Origin: Phaeotremella fagi
Lineage: Eukaryota > Basidiomycota > Tremellomycetes > Tremellales > Phaeotremellaceae
Reading direction: 5' to 3'
Assembly: GCA_001599715.1 (NCBI GenBank)
Contig: BCHU01000006.1
Span: 1,532,765 to 1,596,764, forward strand
Length of the DNA: 64,000 nt
Under the pieces are notes generated by a model, which worked only from the letters and a program-made list of their open reading frames with translations, did no database searches and was not told the origin of the DNA. Of this stretch, positions 23,654-35,515 are shown one piece after another; within the stretch, counting starts at the first letter, position 1; each line of letters opens with the position of its first letter. Both the position numbers and the translations under genes were made by a program.

Positions 23654-25436
23654 ATGTCAATCGAAGGTGTCAACCATCAAAATCCCAACGAGGAAAATCT
23701 GATGACCTCAAAGGAGGGCGGATTGGCTCGTATCGAGTCAGCTCGATCTGTTGTCTTGGACGAACTGAACCATGGTGACGCTGTGTCGTATGATGATCTT
23801 CCTGTTATCGAGATCTCTGATGAAGAGAATAGACGTGTTGTTAGAAAATTGGATATCGTGAGTTGACAGATGCCTGCATTTGGCTTACATTAGGTCCTAC
23901 TCCCACTCACTATGATCGCATACACGTTGCAATACGTTGATCGTTCTGCCATGTCTTACGCAGCCGTTTATACTTTCACCAAAGATCTTGGTATGACGTC
24001 TGATCAAGTAAGTTCACTTTGGTAGATCCCATTGCTAACATTGTCTCAGTACGCCTGGTTAGGTAGTGTCTTCTACTTGGGATATCTATTCTTTGAATTC
24101 CCAGGTTCATATCTTCTTCAACGACTTCCTCTATCCAAGACCATGGGTTCATCCATCATCCTCTGGGGTGGGCTACTTATGTGTATGGCAGCTCCCAGAA
24201 ATTTCGCTGGTGCAGCAGCAGTCAGAACTTTACTTGGTGTCAGTGAATCATTAGTCACACCTGGATTCGTTCTTTTGATCAGTAGATTCTATAAACGTGA
24301 AGAACAACCTTTACGTGTTGGTCTTTGGTATTGCTGTAACGGTGCTGGATCGTTCATCGGCGCATTGGTCAGCTACGGTATGGGTCATGTGTATGTCAAC
24401 GACATTCCAAACTGTAAGTCAGCTTTCTTTGGCAGAGCTAACAAACAGGGGCATGGATCTTCATCATTAACGGTGCTGTGACCGTCATATTCGGAGCTAT
24501 TTTCGTTTGGCTTTGTCCAGAAAACCCTCAAACGTGTAGATTCCTCTCACCTCGCGAACGAAGAGTTGCTTTAGAACGCGTTCGTGGTAATAAATCATCA
24601 TTGGGAAGTAATGTTTTCAAATGGTCCCAAGTTGCGGAAGCTCTCCTCCCATGGAAAGACCCCCAAGGGTGGGCATACTTGTAAGTCAATGATTTAAGGA
24701 TCAACTAATGATTAGCTGGATCGTCATGTGTATGACCATTCCAAACGGTGGTATTGGAAATTTCCTTGTAAGTGCTGTGAATTACTCTGAATCAAGCTAA
24801 CCCATATCAGCATCTTATCCTTCAATCCTACGGTTACACCGCTTTCCAAACTATTCTTATTGGTTTACCTCAAGCAGCCATGCAAGTGGTTTTCCCCCTC
24901 AGTGGAGCCTACGTCGCCCGCAGATTCGTTGGATGGCGTACTTATGTCATGATGATCTGGATGTTACCATCGTTGATCGGTGTCATCATACAATACTCTA
25001 CCAGACAATCTGGAGCTTTATGTAAGTTTTCGTCTACCACTCCAACTGACATCCAGTGTTTGGATACTATATCTTAGGATCATACGTTGCTCCCCTTGGA
25101 TTATGTTTCGCAGCACCCGGAGCAAACATTGCTGGATACACTAAAAAAGTAACGGTCGGAGCAATGATCTTCGTGTCATACGCAGTGGGAAACATCATTG
25201 GTCCCCATTTGTTTATTGCAACAGAAACTCCAGCTTATCGTTCAGGAATGTTGTCCTGTATCATCTGTTTCTCGGCTGCTATCCCGATGGTATTCGTCTT
25301 GAGATTGTACTATATCAGAGAGAACAAACGTCGTGACCGTGCTCAAGAAGCTTTGGGAGAAGTTTACGATCCGACTTCAGGAAATTTCGCTGATCTGACA
25401 GATGTAGAGAATCTCAACTTCAGGTATGCTTTGTAG
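23654..25436 (+). CDS. MFS permease, Dal5/anion:cation symporter type
   Basis: Plasma-membrane symporter of the allantoate/vitamin/tartrate-like branch of the major facilitator superfamily. Around seven exons encode about 500 residues. The cytoplasmic N-terminus ends RRVVRKLDI. TM1 is VLLPLTMIAYTLQYVDRSAM, followed by SVFYLGYLFFEFPGSYLLQR, GVSESLVTPGFVLLISRFY and RVGLWYCCNGAGSFIGALVS. A central loop has SPRERRVALERVRGN, typical of the family, then the second half with AAPGANIAGYTKK and NIIGPHLF. The charged C-terminal tail ends NLNFRYAL. Substrates are usually organic anions or small nitrogenous compounds. Its neighbours suggest a role in scavenging. Confidence 0.92.
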
Positions 25437-25495
25437 ATAGACATGGTAGAATTAATGAGTTGTTAAATACATAAAATGCAATGCAAACTAGTTGT

Positions 25496-27597
25496 TTATG
25501 GATTCTGGTAATCTTCTGCTGTTCTCCGTAACGTTTCTGGATCAGGTTCGACAACGTGAGGAGGTTGAGTGATGGTAACCTTGGGTGTTGGACTGAGACT
25601 GTACGATTTAGTCCAGATCGTGAGCTATTCTGATCAGCATTAACCTCAACTATAAGACCTACACATAGTGAAGCAGCGAGAAGTGCGCAACCGAAGATCC
25701 AACATGGCTGGGAACGTCAGTCATATTTGGGTGATGCACTTACCTTGAAAGCATCGGCGAAAGCTGTCAGGACCGTTGTTCGAAGTGGTTCAGGTAGATT
25801 CTGGAGTTGGACATATCCCTCCGATCCACTGGGGACGATAAATTCCGTTCCGAATCCAGGTATTTTCTCGAAATTGCTACGAAGTTCCGTGCTGAGAATA
25901 GCAGTATTGATGGCTAGACCTGTTGTCGCACTCATAGATCTGACAAGCATCCATGCACTCGTTGCAGCTGCCATGTCCTTGGTTGGCATCGCTGCTTGGA
26001 TGATCAACATCGGTGTTGAGAGAGATAAACCGATTCCAGCTGCAGTGATGAACGTGATGATTTCTTCTACAGCAACAGAGACTGTAGGTGTGAGCAAACC
26101 GTACAGCAATCCGTATCCCATGGACGTCACCGCGAAACCAAACCAGACCAACGGTCGAACGATATGTAATCGCATGGTTATCTGTCCAGCAACCATGATG
26201 AATAGGGCAATACCGACAGAAAACGGTACAAGTTGAATACCTGAATCAAGTGTTGATGCCCCTTTGACTCCTTGGAAGAATTGCGGTAAGAGAAAATTAA
26301 CGGAGAACAAAAGCAGAGATTGACTCATTGAACCAAACATGAAGAACATTGTTGTTCGATTTTTCAACATTTTAGGTGGAATGATAGAATTACGTTTGGT
26401 GGTCAAGGAATGATAGACTGACAGGGCAAGAACAACGACTGCTGCTATTATCACCCCGTAAGCAGAGGGAACACCAAAACCTTCGTCTGCAGCTGTAGAG
26501 AAGCCAATGATCAACAGTGTGGCACCAGTGATGAGAATTGCTCTTGATGGTAAGTCGCATTCCCGTTGTTCACTCACAATCCTAAAAAATCGAATGTCTT
26601 TCGTAACTCTGCAGGATCACCATGGGATTTATTCAGATTCAAAGTGAAATAGAGAACGACTATAGCAAGACCACAGATTGGAACGTTGATATAAAAACAC
26701 CATCGCCTGGGGTCAATTCATCAATTGTTTGCATTGACTTACCAACTGGCTTTTTCCGTCAATATACCACCGAGAATAGGACCAACTGAACCAGCAATAC
26801 CCCAAGAGGCACCCCTGAAGGTGTCAGCACAGATAGGAATAGGCTCATTCATTACTCACATATAGCCTTGATACGCCGCACGCTTCCTTAGGGGAACAAT
26901 GTCGGCTGAAGTCAGTCTACCTATCGCATGGTCATCACTCACAAACCACAATCATAGTTAATCCAACAATCGATCCTCCACCAACGCCAGCCAAAGCCCG
27001 ACTAACGATCAACCTATCGTGAGTAAAACTCTTAACAGGAACTCACCATTTTATGTCCTTTGCTGCTCCACACAAAGCAGAGAAGACTAATAAGAACAAG
27101 ACAGAGATGTACAGAGCTGGTTTTCTGCCAGTGATATCCGTCAATCGCCCGTTAATTGGTGTCATCAGAGTCTGTGACAGTAGGTAAGACGTTCCAATCC
27201 AGGAATATTGCGATGGTGTTGCTCCAAATTCAGCGGTGATCGTGGGCAGAGCAGTAGATATTATCTGACATTAGCAGAATTCATATCGAATTACCCACAG
27301 ATCCATCGAGCGCAGATACAAAAGATATTAAACCTAGACTGATCATGTCAGATGATTTGATATGGGTTCAACTTACACTGGCATGACGATAAGTAGATTG
27401 TTTTTAGGTATGTCCGCTTCGTCATCATGTGGAAGTGACTCTAGTGGTGCAGGTGGTGGTGTTGCTGTGCCCTTTTCAAGATTCGATAACGGGTCTGTGG
27501 AATCCTTGGAATCGATTGGGGTGGATTCAGGTGGTGTCTCAGTAACCGCCGACAGAGGTTGATTAGAGTTTGAAGATTTTCTTATACCAAAAATCAT
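25496..27597 (-). CDS. MFS transporter, DHA2 drug:H+ antiporter type
   Basis: Fourteen-helix efflux transporter, many exons. The Pro/Ser-rich N-terminus (MIFGIRKSSNSNQ) leads to LIVMPV, then ISFVSALDGS, STALPTI, YSWIGTSYLL, INGRLTDITGRKP (motif A loop), GASWGIAGSVGPILGG (motif C, antiporter signature) and RRWCFYINVPICG. The long last coding block includes FQGVKGASTLDSGIQLVPF, characteristic of DHA2. Short final exons give PCWIFGCALLAASLC, then LTIWTKSYS, then a hydrophilic tail ending EDYQNP (stop 25496-25498). Probable plasma-membrane or vacuolar exporter of toxic metabolites. Convergent with the permease gene. Confidence 0.92.
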
Positions 27598-28205
27598 CTT
27601 GCAAAGTTGATGTTATATAGAAGTTCGACTAGCGGTGAGCATGTAAATTGTATCAAGAGTGAGATTATAGAGAGATATTACTGTATATACAACATGAAGC
27701 TACGCGTGAAGAATACAAAGATGAAGGTAGACCCAACGTGCTATCCTTCCTGGTCTGTTAGGTGGACAATTTTTCTTCGAGTCGGTGTTGACCGTGAGGT
27801 TGATGTGGAGGACCGGTGGAGTCGGGTGGGTTGCACCCGGATCATACTTAATTGAAAATAGGTTGAACCTGTATATCCTTCTTGGCATTGAATGAGATAA
27901 AGCAATGAGCGACAGACATGGGATGAGATATAGAGAGGTGTGGTGTGTGGTTGGTGGTTGGTGGTGGATGATGTTAAAGTCTTGATGTTGATCGCGCTTA
28001 CCATGGCAGGATCAATCTCGACGATTGAAGATCAGTCCGCGCTCTTGAACTCGTCGAACGCGTGAAAAACTTGCCCAATTTATGCTTGGAGTCGCGCTCA
28101 CATGTATAATTTAATAAATTCAAGAATTTGGACATAGACGGAATACCAGTATGCATTGATAACTTGTCAGAGAAAAAACAACACCTTGATCTTAAGTAAC
28201 CACCC
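27598..28205. other. Intergenic, no gene seen
   Basis: Promoter of the DHA2 transporter and 3' flank of the GH105 gene. Overlapping short frames on both strands have no recognisable content. Confidence 0.5.
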
Positions 28206-29486
28206 CTACTGAGCCCTCTCCCACTCGACCAAAGCCAACATCGCCAAAGCCTGACCATAAGGCATTGAGGTGATAGGAATCTTTTTGTAGAATTCAAAGT
28301 CGCTACCCATTCCAGTTCCGAAAGATACTTGCGTGACTTCACCGTCGGGTTGGATATGATTGATGACACCTGCGAGACCTTTGTCTGCTGTTTGACGGTA
28401 TGATTCAGGAAGGAGACCCTGTGTTGGTGTCAGCTTATTTGGATTTACTTGAATCAAGTTGTACTTACCAATCTGATACCCATGTATATACCAGCAACGA
28501 AACCAGCAGCGGCTGAGGTTTCGACGTAACTTGATGGATCGATTAGCAGAGTGTGCCATAAACCAGAAGCTTGATCTTGTAAGAGTACCAAAGCATCGAC
28601 TTGTCTTTTGAAGGTAGAGGCCAAGATACGGTAAAGAGGATCAGTGGGAGCAAGCTGAAGAATTTCAATGAAAAGTGGAATAGCAACTGTGATCCAACAG
28701 TTACCTCTTGCCCATAGAGCTCGAGCAAAGTTGTGACCACCAGTACTGTTGAATTGCCATCCATGGAACCATAAACCTGACACGGGGTCCATGAGATATT
28801 GGATATGGAGTAGGAATTGGAATTTGGCCTCTTCAACGTATGCTGGTTTGTTGAGCAAAAGACCAATTTTGGCTAATGGGATAACCGTCATCATCAAAGT
28901 ATCGTCCCACATTTGATCCTTGTTGATCTCAGAGTAGGTGACTGTTTGTTCAGTTAGAGAATCGACGATAACTTACTGTGTTGGAAACCACCCTCTTTGG
29001 TTCTGGGAAGATCGTTCATGATCCATTCAGCCCATTCTCCACACCAAGCAAGCCATTTCTCGTCTTTAATTGTTTTGTCAGTCAGTAAACCAGATAGACA
29101 GTAGAAAGGTGACATGGTGTTGATGTTTTTGGGTGCGCCTTTACCAGCTGATGCTTTGTATTGGTCCTCAAACCAACCAAGAGCGGTTTTAAGAGAGTAA
29201 CCGTCACCAGGAGCGTGGACAGAGTGCTGACGTCAGCATTGTGGATCAAAGACGACTTACATGGTAGAGAGAAGTTAGAGCGATCCCGTGAGTCCATTCC
29301 CAACCTCCCCAGCCCTTTGTATCGATGACAGATCCATCGTCAACTATCCAGGTCAGCGGAAGAAACGACAGGAGATCACTTACGTTTAAGTAAAAACTCT
29401 CCAGTCTCGTCGACGATATTGACGAGACCTTCAGTGAGGAGTCTAATGAGTTCTTCAGCACGTTGAACAGTGAGTTTTGTAGTCAT
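28206..29486 (-). CDS. Unsaturated glucuronyl/galacturonyl hydrolase, GH105
   Basis: Removes the unsaturated uronic acid left at the non-reducing end by pectate or rhamnogalacturonan lyases. The start is at 29484-29486 (MTTKLTVQRAEEL). Family landmarks: GWGGWEWTHGIALTSLYH, SPFYCLSGLLTD, QMWDDTLMMTVIPLAK (catalytic Asp region), GLWFHGWQF, GHNFARALWARGNCW, and SSYVETSAAAGFVAG. There are five exons with in-frame joins. No signal peptide, so it is expected to be intracellular and to act on imported oligosaccharides. It pairs in theme with the alpha-L-rhamnosidase at the right edge. Confidence 0.92.
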
Positions 29487-30062
29487 TTTGAGATGAGTTT
29501 CTTGGAGATAGATAGAATGGAGAGAAAAGTAATGCGGAGTTGTTAATTTCTAGACTTTGAATTGTTCAAGAGGCGGCTGGTCCGGACCGGTGAGTTTAAC
29601 GCACGGGCGGTTTATTAATCCACCGAACCCCGAGAGCCAAGAGCAAGGTGAAGGTGGTGTTGACATCCAGTGCGTGCTCATGCTTTGCCATGCTCACCAA
29701 GCTGCAAAGAATTCACAGATCATCGCTACCTTATTAATATTACGATGAATACACCACTTAGCAAATGTCACTCTCCATAAGTGCTTGTTTCACCCTCTCC
29801 CTCGCCTTCTTGAGATTCCGCATCAGCTTGATTATACTTGCTACTCTCTCCAGCTTTCCCTCCAAACGATGTTAGAGGACTACTTTGAGTAGCGTATTCA
29901 CTTTACTGGGACTTGAAACCCGAGTTTGACGAGTTCTATCACTGACTCAGGACAAAAATACTTGTATCTCTTTCACAAAGCTTCCAGACACATTCGTATG
30001 TATTGCATCCTCTTAAACTACCTATTGGTTCTATGAACTGGAACTTCCCTCAAATGAACTTC
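29487..30062. other. Promoter of GH105 gene and 3' flank of the next gene
   Basis: No gene seen. It includes the GGTCCGGACC palindrome listed separately. Confidence 0.5.
29579..29590. promoter_or_regulatory. GGTCCGGACC palindrome / CGGACCGG element
   Basis: Perfect 10-bp palindrome at 29579-29588 overlapping CGGACCGG (29583-29590), about 95 nt upstream of the GH105 start. CGG-type inverted repeats are what Zn2Cys6 dimers bind. The same 8-mer lies upstream of the aldolase gene at 55142-55149. Role is inference. Confidence 0.35.
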
Positions 30063-30539
30063 TTATTTACCCTCTTTTTGGAAAGAAGTTGAACTGTGAC
30101 CCCGGATTGTGCCAAAAACAGAAGCCCAAGCCCTTTCAATAAGATTCGGAGGAGCGGTAGCTCTATTATATTGATCTATCGCCCCACTCCAATGGAACAG
30201 ATGCACAATCCCTTCTTGGTACTCGTAACTCCAGGACTCATCGCCTACTGACAAATTTTGAATCTTTTGTTCGGTCACCGTTTTGAGTCTGCCCATAGAA
30301 GTGTAGGCTGATTTCAGGTCTTCTTTCTTTTCGTTTGATATATTGCGAATCAAGCTTTGGTAGGAAGGGAGCGTTGATTGAATGTCTATCAAGGCTTTTG
30401 ATGTTTTTTCTAAAACCTTGATAGCTTCGGATCTGATGGTGACAGTGAAATCAATCTCGGGAAACCTGTCACTGAGGTGAGTTTTGGAGAAGGTGTAACC
30501 GTCAAGAGGTTCTTCCTCGTCGAAGGTTTCATCGGACAT
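30063..30539 (-). CDS. Small charged hypothetical protein, paralogue of the 9.2-9.6 kb gene
   Basis: Single-exon gene of about 158 residues. The ATG at 30537-30539 gives MSDETFDEEEPLDG. The family core is YTFSKTHLSDRFPEIDF, a heptad-like helical region (EAIKVLEKTSKALIDI), then ESWSYEYQEGIVHLFHWSGA. The C-terminus has ERAWASVFGTIRGHSS. Conservation with the 9177-9644 gene along the whole length, including the tail beyond the in-frame TAG there, shows the family is real and supports the longer model of that copy. No known domain. Probably soluble. Function unknown. Confidence 0.7.
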   Translation of the reverse strand: MSDETFDEEEPLDGYTFSKTHLSDRFPEIDFTVTIRSEAIKVLEKTSKALIDIQSTLPSYQSLIRNISNEKKEDLKSAYTSMGRLKTVTEQKIQNLSVGDESWSYEYQEGIVHLFHWSGAIDQYNRATAPPNLIERAWASVFGTIRGHSSTSFQKEGK

Positions 30540-31128
30540 TTTGATTTCTTGCAAGAAGTAGTTTTGGTTTGATGAATGAAGAGTTGAGGAAAAGCGAAGG
30601 TGAAGTTGGAGAATGGCAGAAATTTAGCAAGATAATTTTCTAGCCAGCACTTCGTAACGACTATTGCAACGCCGCTTGAAAGGAAAGGAAAACAAAGGCC
30701 ATAAAGGATGATGACGACGATGAAAGGTGACAAAGAGACCAAAGAGACAGACCGAGTGATGGTCAAGGAAATGAATGAATACATTCTAACAGAGATGAGC
30801 TCCACGAAGAACTTCCGTAACAAGGGGATAGTCTTGTTCGATGGGTTTTGTGCTGGAGTCGTTTGGTTGACCTCAAGCGTTTAGTTTATTCTTAAGTGGC
30901 ATGCGAGTTCGTATCTTAGTCGATCACTGTTGCAGGACCATGACAGTCAGACTTTGCCTTCGATTTTTGCGCAATCAGAAAGAGGTCGAGTTCTAGTGTC
31001 AAGCAAAAACACGTCGACAATTTACCCAGGTCAAGTTCATGGAAGAAGACATCGGGGCGTTGTGGACTTGAAATCCATGTATCGACAAGATTACAGACTA
31101 TACATGTTTCGATACCCACGATAACGTC
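30540..31128. other. Intergenic, no gene seen
   Basis: Upstream region of the small charged protein and 3' flank of the cysteine peptidase. Open frames across it are in the wrong place or have no content. Confidence 0.5.
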
Positions 31129-32831
31129 TCACATCAACGCATCCCAAGGATCGATGGTGGCAACATCATCCCCATCATAGATCTCCTTCCATTTCGGATC
31201 AGCAACAGATCGAGAAACAACCGCGTGATAACCAAACTCCCTAAACCATTCTGCATCCATCATGAACGCCCCTTTACGCCCTGTAGTAGTACCCCAACAG
31301 TTCTCGATTTTGTATCGTACTGGTTGACCTTGCTCGTTCAAATGAACGGCGGTGATTATCATCGCGTGCGACATCTACGGCTTTGCTTCAGCGCACGTTC
31401 AGTCAAATTTTTCTCGACTTACAATACTTTCACCTGTTTGCATCCTCTGTTCCTTTGTCATTTTGAGCTCGAAACCGAACGCCTTTTCAAGTTCGATAAT
31501 TGATTCAACCCACTGTCCTTCTTTCATGTAGCCCGATTTACGATCATCGCAACTGAAGAAAACCGGAGTGTTTGACTTGATACTTGCAATGATTGCATCT
31601 TCTAAAGCAGTCATGGGAACATTAACGACTGAAACGGTTATTAGCTTAGGTTACTGTATTTGATATAGCGAACACACATTGGAGAATCTTTTCTCCCCAT
31701 ACGTTACCGCAATACTCAAATTTATACTTCTTCTCATACTCTCTTCGGGGATCGTTGAGCAAGCTTAACGTTTCTTTTGGGATCATATTCTCCGCTTTGC
31801 AGAACTGATCATAGAACTCCAAGGGAGTCCCAGTCCATGAACAACATTTTTTATCTTTGTCGTAATACTCCCATTTTAGTTTGTCCTCACTTTTAGGAGG
31901 TGTTCCAAGTGTGATTGCCAGTATGGAATACATCTCTGACAAGTACTTTGATTTCATTTCTTGCATTTCATCGACAGTTTTGGTTTCAGCCGCTTCTCGA
32001 AGCTTGAGTCCATGTTCTCGAAGTCTAACGTTGAGAAGATCATTAAGACTTGGAGTGTATTGAGAAGCGAACGACTCTGGGTAAAGGGATTGAGGGACAA
32101 TACCGTATTTTTCTATAGCTGGATTAGTAATCCTTAAAGCAACAAGAGGAGAGCATCTCCTCACCCATGATGTTGCATGCCATTTCCCACTGACCACCGT
32201 CGGTACTTGCTAGTTGGTTGATATGGGAAAGAAGTCTACCTTCAAGTGGTTCGTCTACAAGTTTTAAAATACTCCTAAAACAAGGATCAATGAGAGCCAG
32301 TTCATATGACTAGTAACGGAGGTGACCTACTCCAGATAAAAGTTTGCTTTCTCGAGTTTATCATAAAAGAAAATGTAGTTTTGAGAAAGTTGAAACTCGC
32401 TCAAGTTGAGTTTTTGGGCGGCATGAAAGCGGAGTACATCAGCTGAAATGTATTCAGTTTCTTGTGGTATCACTTCAAGGTGATGTTAAAGACATACTTG
32501 CAGCATAAGCCCAACATCTCCCACTGTCCCCTTTATCGGCGATAGGGCCAGGATACCAACCCTCTTTTCCATCGGCGCCTTTTAATTGGGTGTTGAAAAC
32601 GAAAGCGTTTTCAATGACCTTTTCACGAGATGCTAGGGATGTAAGGAAGTTTGATTTGGTGAAGACAGCTTGAGCAATAAGACTCTTCGGGTTCTACTCT
32701 CACGGGTGTTAAGATTGATTCGCAGCAGAATGGACTTTCTCACTTACTTCCTTGAATGTTTTCTCGAATTCAGAAATGTTGTCCAAATGGATACTTGATT
32801 TTGGTTGTTGGGCGACTTTGTTGTTTGACAT
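31129..32831 (-). CDS. LAP3: Bleomycin hydrolase-type cysteine aminopeptidase (C1B), altered active site
   Basis: Family C1B peptidase: cytosolic self-compartmentalising hexamers that trim peptides and hydrolyse homocysteine thiolactone or bleomycin. The start is at 32829-32831 (MSNNKVAQQPKSS). GDSGRCWAYAAS holds the catalytic Cys. QNYIFFYDKLEKANFYLE, DGGQWEMACNIM joined over an intron to AIEKYGIVPQSLYPES, PMTALEDAIIASIKSNTPVFF, MSHAMIITAVH (catalytic His) and ENCWG (catalytic Asn) follow. The tail DPWDALM matches the family's DPMGALA-type C-terminus. Odd: the glutamine six residues before the Cys that forms the oxyanion hole is Lys here (DKGDSGRC instead of NQ-x-SSGRC). It may be a divergent or weakly active member. 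At least seven exons. Confidence 0.88.
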
Positions 32832-33270
32832 TGTTCTCGGAGTAAGATTTTGTATATGAATGCGATAGAGGTGTTGATCTCTTAGAGCTTTATTTTTACA
32901 CGCTTTATATCCATCGGTCGTACGCTATAAATTACTCTTTTGTCTTTTTGGTTCACGGTTTTCCATTGTTCACAGTTTTCATAGCTCACAGGTCTCCATT
33001 GTTCGTTAGACAACATTCGAGGGGTAAATAATACAGCACCCCATCATCTCCTTTCACTGGATACATCCGAAGCGAATGGTATACAGACAGAGTTGTTAAC
33101 TGTTGTTCTTTACAGAATCCGTTCGAATCGGTAATCGATTGATACCGACGATGACGGAGCCAGCGCCAAGTTGAAAAACTTCGCCACTCAAATACAAATA
33201 CAGTAAATAAAGCAGATTCTAGCATCATCTTCATTCTCACCTTCATCTCATCACCATAAACAACATCACA
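32832..33270. promoter_or_regulatory. Divergent promoter, peptidase and small membrane protein
   Basis: 439 bp between two outward-facing starts. It carries a TATA-like element for the minus gene. No gene seen. Confidence 0.5.
32903..32909 (-). promoter_or_regulatory. TATA-like element of the peptidase gene
   Basis: TATAAAG on the minus strand about 72 nt before the start at 32831. Confidence 0.35.
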
Positions 33271-33736
33271 ATGTCTAAACCAGATACTCAAGTAAAAAAC
33301 ACAGGAGCAGTAGAAGCACCACCACCATGTAAGTTACCTCGTCAAATCGACAAGTCAAAAGTTAACACGACACAGATACAGATCTCCCTGGATCCTCGAC
33401 CCAACCCCACCAAACCATCTTACCAGTCTCAGCACCTTTCCCAACCCAACATCACGTCGAGACTGGACATCTCCAACCTGACGCCAATGGATGGACTCCA
33501 CCACCTAGCGAAGCTGTTGCCAAAGCGAGAGCTCAACGAAGATTCTGGGCAGCGTTGTTTTGGGGTTTCGCAATTTGGATCCTTGTTGGGTAGGTTCCTC
33601 TTGTTGTTTGCGTTTTCTGGTTCTGATCTTGGACAGATTACTACTAGGTGGTGGAATCAATGATATCGAAAACAACCCTGCTGGACGTAATGGACATTGG
33701 GATAAACATGGTCATTGGCACGATGATAGAAATTAA
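33271..33736 (+). CDS. Small single-pass membrane protein with His-rich tail
   Basis: About 105 residues from three exons. Exon 1 gives MSKPDTQVKNTGAVEAPPP. After an intron of about 110 nt (acceptor either of two CAGs near 33431-33437) comes HHVETGHLQPDANGWTPPPS, then a charged AKARAQRR stop-transfer-like segment and a transmembrane helix FWAALFWGFAIWILVGLLLG, interrupted by the second intron. The C-terminus after the membrane is NPAGRNGHWDKHGHWHDDRN: four histidines, three aspartates and two tryptophans, suggesting metal binding or a lumenal pH-sensitive tail (inference). Not a family I recognise. The second join is firm, the first is not. Confidence 0.65.
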
Positions 33737-33898
33737 ATCTAACGGGAGATATCAAATGTAGCTCCACTGGCTTTATCTTTCTGTTGTTGTAATATCTGAG
33801 GTCGTGTATAGAGATCTCGATGTAGGATGGGTAACGGTGTTAAAGATGCATAAGGAAGATTGATTTAATACAGGTACACGGGATGTCAGATAGCTACA

Positions 33899-35277
33899 CT
33901 AATCCTCAGCTCTCACCCAACGTCTTCTAAAGCCCTCCTTCAACTCTTGTCTCAACCTATAAAACAACTCCATCCACCCGTTCCACTGCTTCCATCTCCC
34001 ACCGCGAATCCATAATCTGAACCAACCAAGATTCTTACCCTTCCTTCTACCTTCCTTGGCCTGTCGACGCTCTTCAGGATTGACCTCTAAAATCTGAGTT
34101 TCTAATATAAACAATAATCTTCTAGTTAGGTTTTGTAGCATTTGATAAACTTTCAACAACGTCCTCATTGCTCCGATAAGAACGAAGATGATAATCATAT
34201 AGTGTCCGAGATCGTTACCGTTGGCTCTGTCTTGGCCTTGTCGTCGATATCGTCTTATGCTACCTAATATCCCTGTACCTCTGAAGCCAGCGGCGATTTG
34301 AAGCGGCCCCAAAAGCGACATGTGGAGTAGTAAGGATAAGAACGATAACGACCCAAGCACTGATATACCTAATAAGAATCTTATCAACAACCAAATAGGT
34401 AGGGACGTCCCTTTGTTCATGTCTTGTTCGTAACCAACGGCGATTCCAGAATCGTGGGCGACATCAACAAACGTTCTCAGACTTCCGACTACCATATCCC
34501 ACATCAATCCACTACCCCCATATAACATCATGTCAGAGTCATATTCAGGTTCCAACAACCGTGTGGAAACTCTTGGGGAAGAAAGGAGAAGATAGTGCAG
34601 AGCGTGACCTGCTAGTAGAGTGATTGTTGAGAATAGAAGGACAGTCGAGATGGCAAGTAGGGATCGAGAGGTTGCTAAACCAGATATTCGAGTTCCTGTG
34701 GGTCAGAGCTGTATGACAGAAGAACATACGTTGTAGACGGTATTGATGATGACATTGTTGACATTCTACCGTTTAGCTAGAGTCATTTTGATGAACATAC
34801 CAAGGTAAGCTTTCTAAGATATTAGCTGGGTTGTTGGTCGCAAACTCACGGCATTAACACCAGATCCCCTCCAAGCGTTCAGACATTTGACTAGAGGTGA
34901 GTGTGGATGTATGACACCAACATACCATGAGCAAACTAGACGTTAGCTCCATAGAAACACTTGCTCACCCTAACACTACCAGAACAAAGACACGGTGAAA
35001 TCAATCTCCCTAATTCATCTTCGTCCTCTTCACCACCGAAACATATCCTACATTGTCTTTCAGGAATAGCATCGACCTCTGATCCCCCATCACCATCATC
35101 TTCGTTTTCAATTCCATTCTCGTGTTCGACATCGTCAGACTCTTCTGGAAGGTGTTCCACTTGTTCTTCTGGCTCAAATTCTATCGGTGTTGCTGGTAGA
35201 GAAATGTCGATCCATGCTTCATCTGCTTCGTCGCTATCTTGTGTTGAATGGGGTATGGTCAATGTTGGTCGCTCCAT
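33899..35277 (-). CDS. RING-CH (MARCH-like) membrane E3 ubiquitin ligase
   Basis: Starts MERPTLTIPHST (ATG 35275-35277). An acidic N-terminal region precedes the RING-CH domain: RQCRICFGGEE, LISPCLCSGSVR, then a 10-nt exon (34926-34935) supplying the FAH part, then VKCLNAWRGSG, YLECQQCHHQYRLQ. This completes the C4HC3 zinc ligand set. Downstream lie hydrophobic helices (LLAISTVLLFSTITLLAG; PIWLLIRFLLGISVLGSL; YMIIIFVLIGAMRTLL), then a strongly basic tail. Such proteins ubiquitylate membrane proteins in the ER, Golgi or endosomes. Several very short introns (33-45 nt). Target and compartment cannot be read from sequence. Confidence 0.88.
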
Positions 35278-35515
35278 TGTGCATGGTTGTATTGCAGTTG
35301 AAATGGGATGGATTCGAATTGCGTTTCAGAGTACGAATTGACCGAGACCGACTTGCTGACGTGGCAAATGTCAACATGTGGGTCTTTCTTACAAATGGTT
35401 CGGTGTTTTCGTTAGAGGGTTCATTATACTAATCAATACGATCAAGATACAATATAGATACAGATACGATGCCAGCAGTCATCGCAGACATAGATGCAAA
35501 CCATCCAAACCCCTA

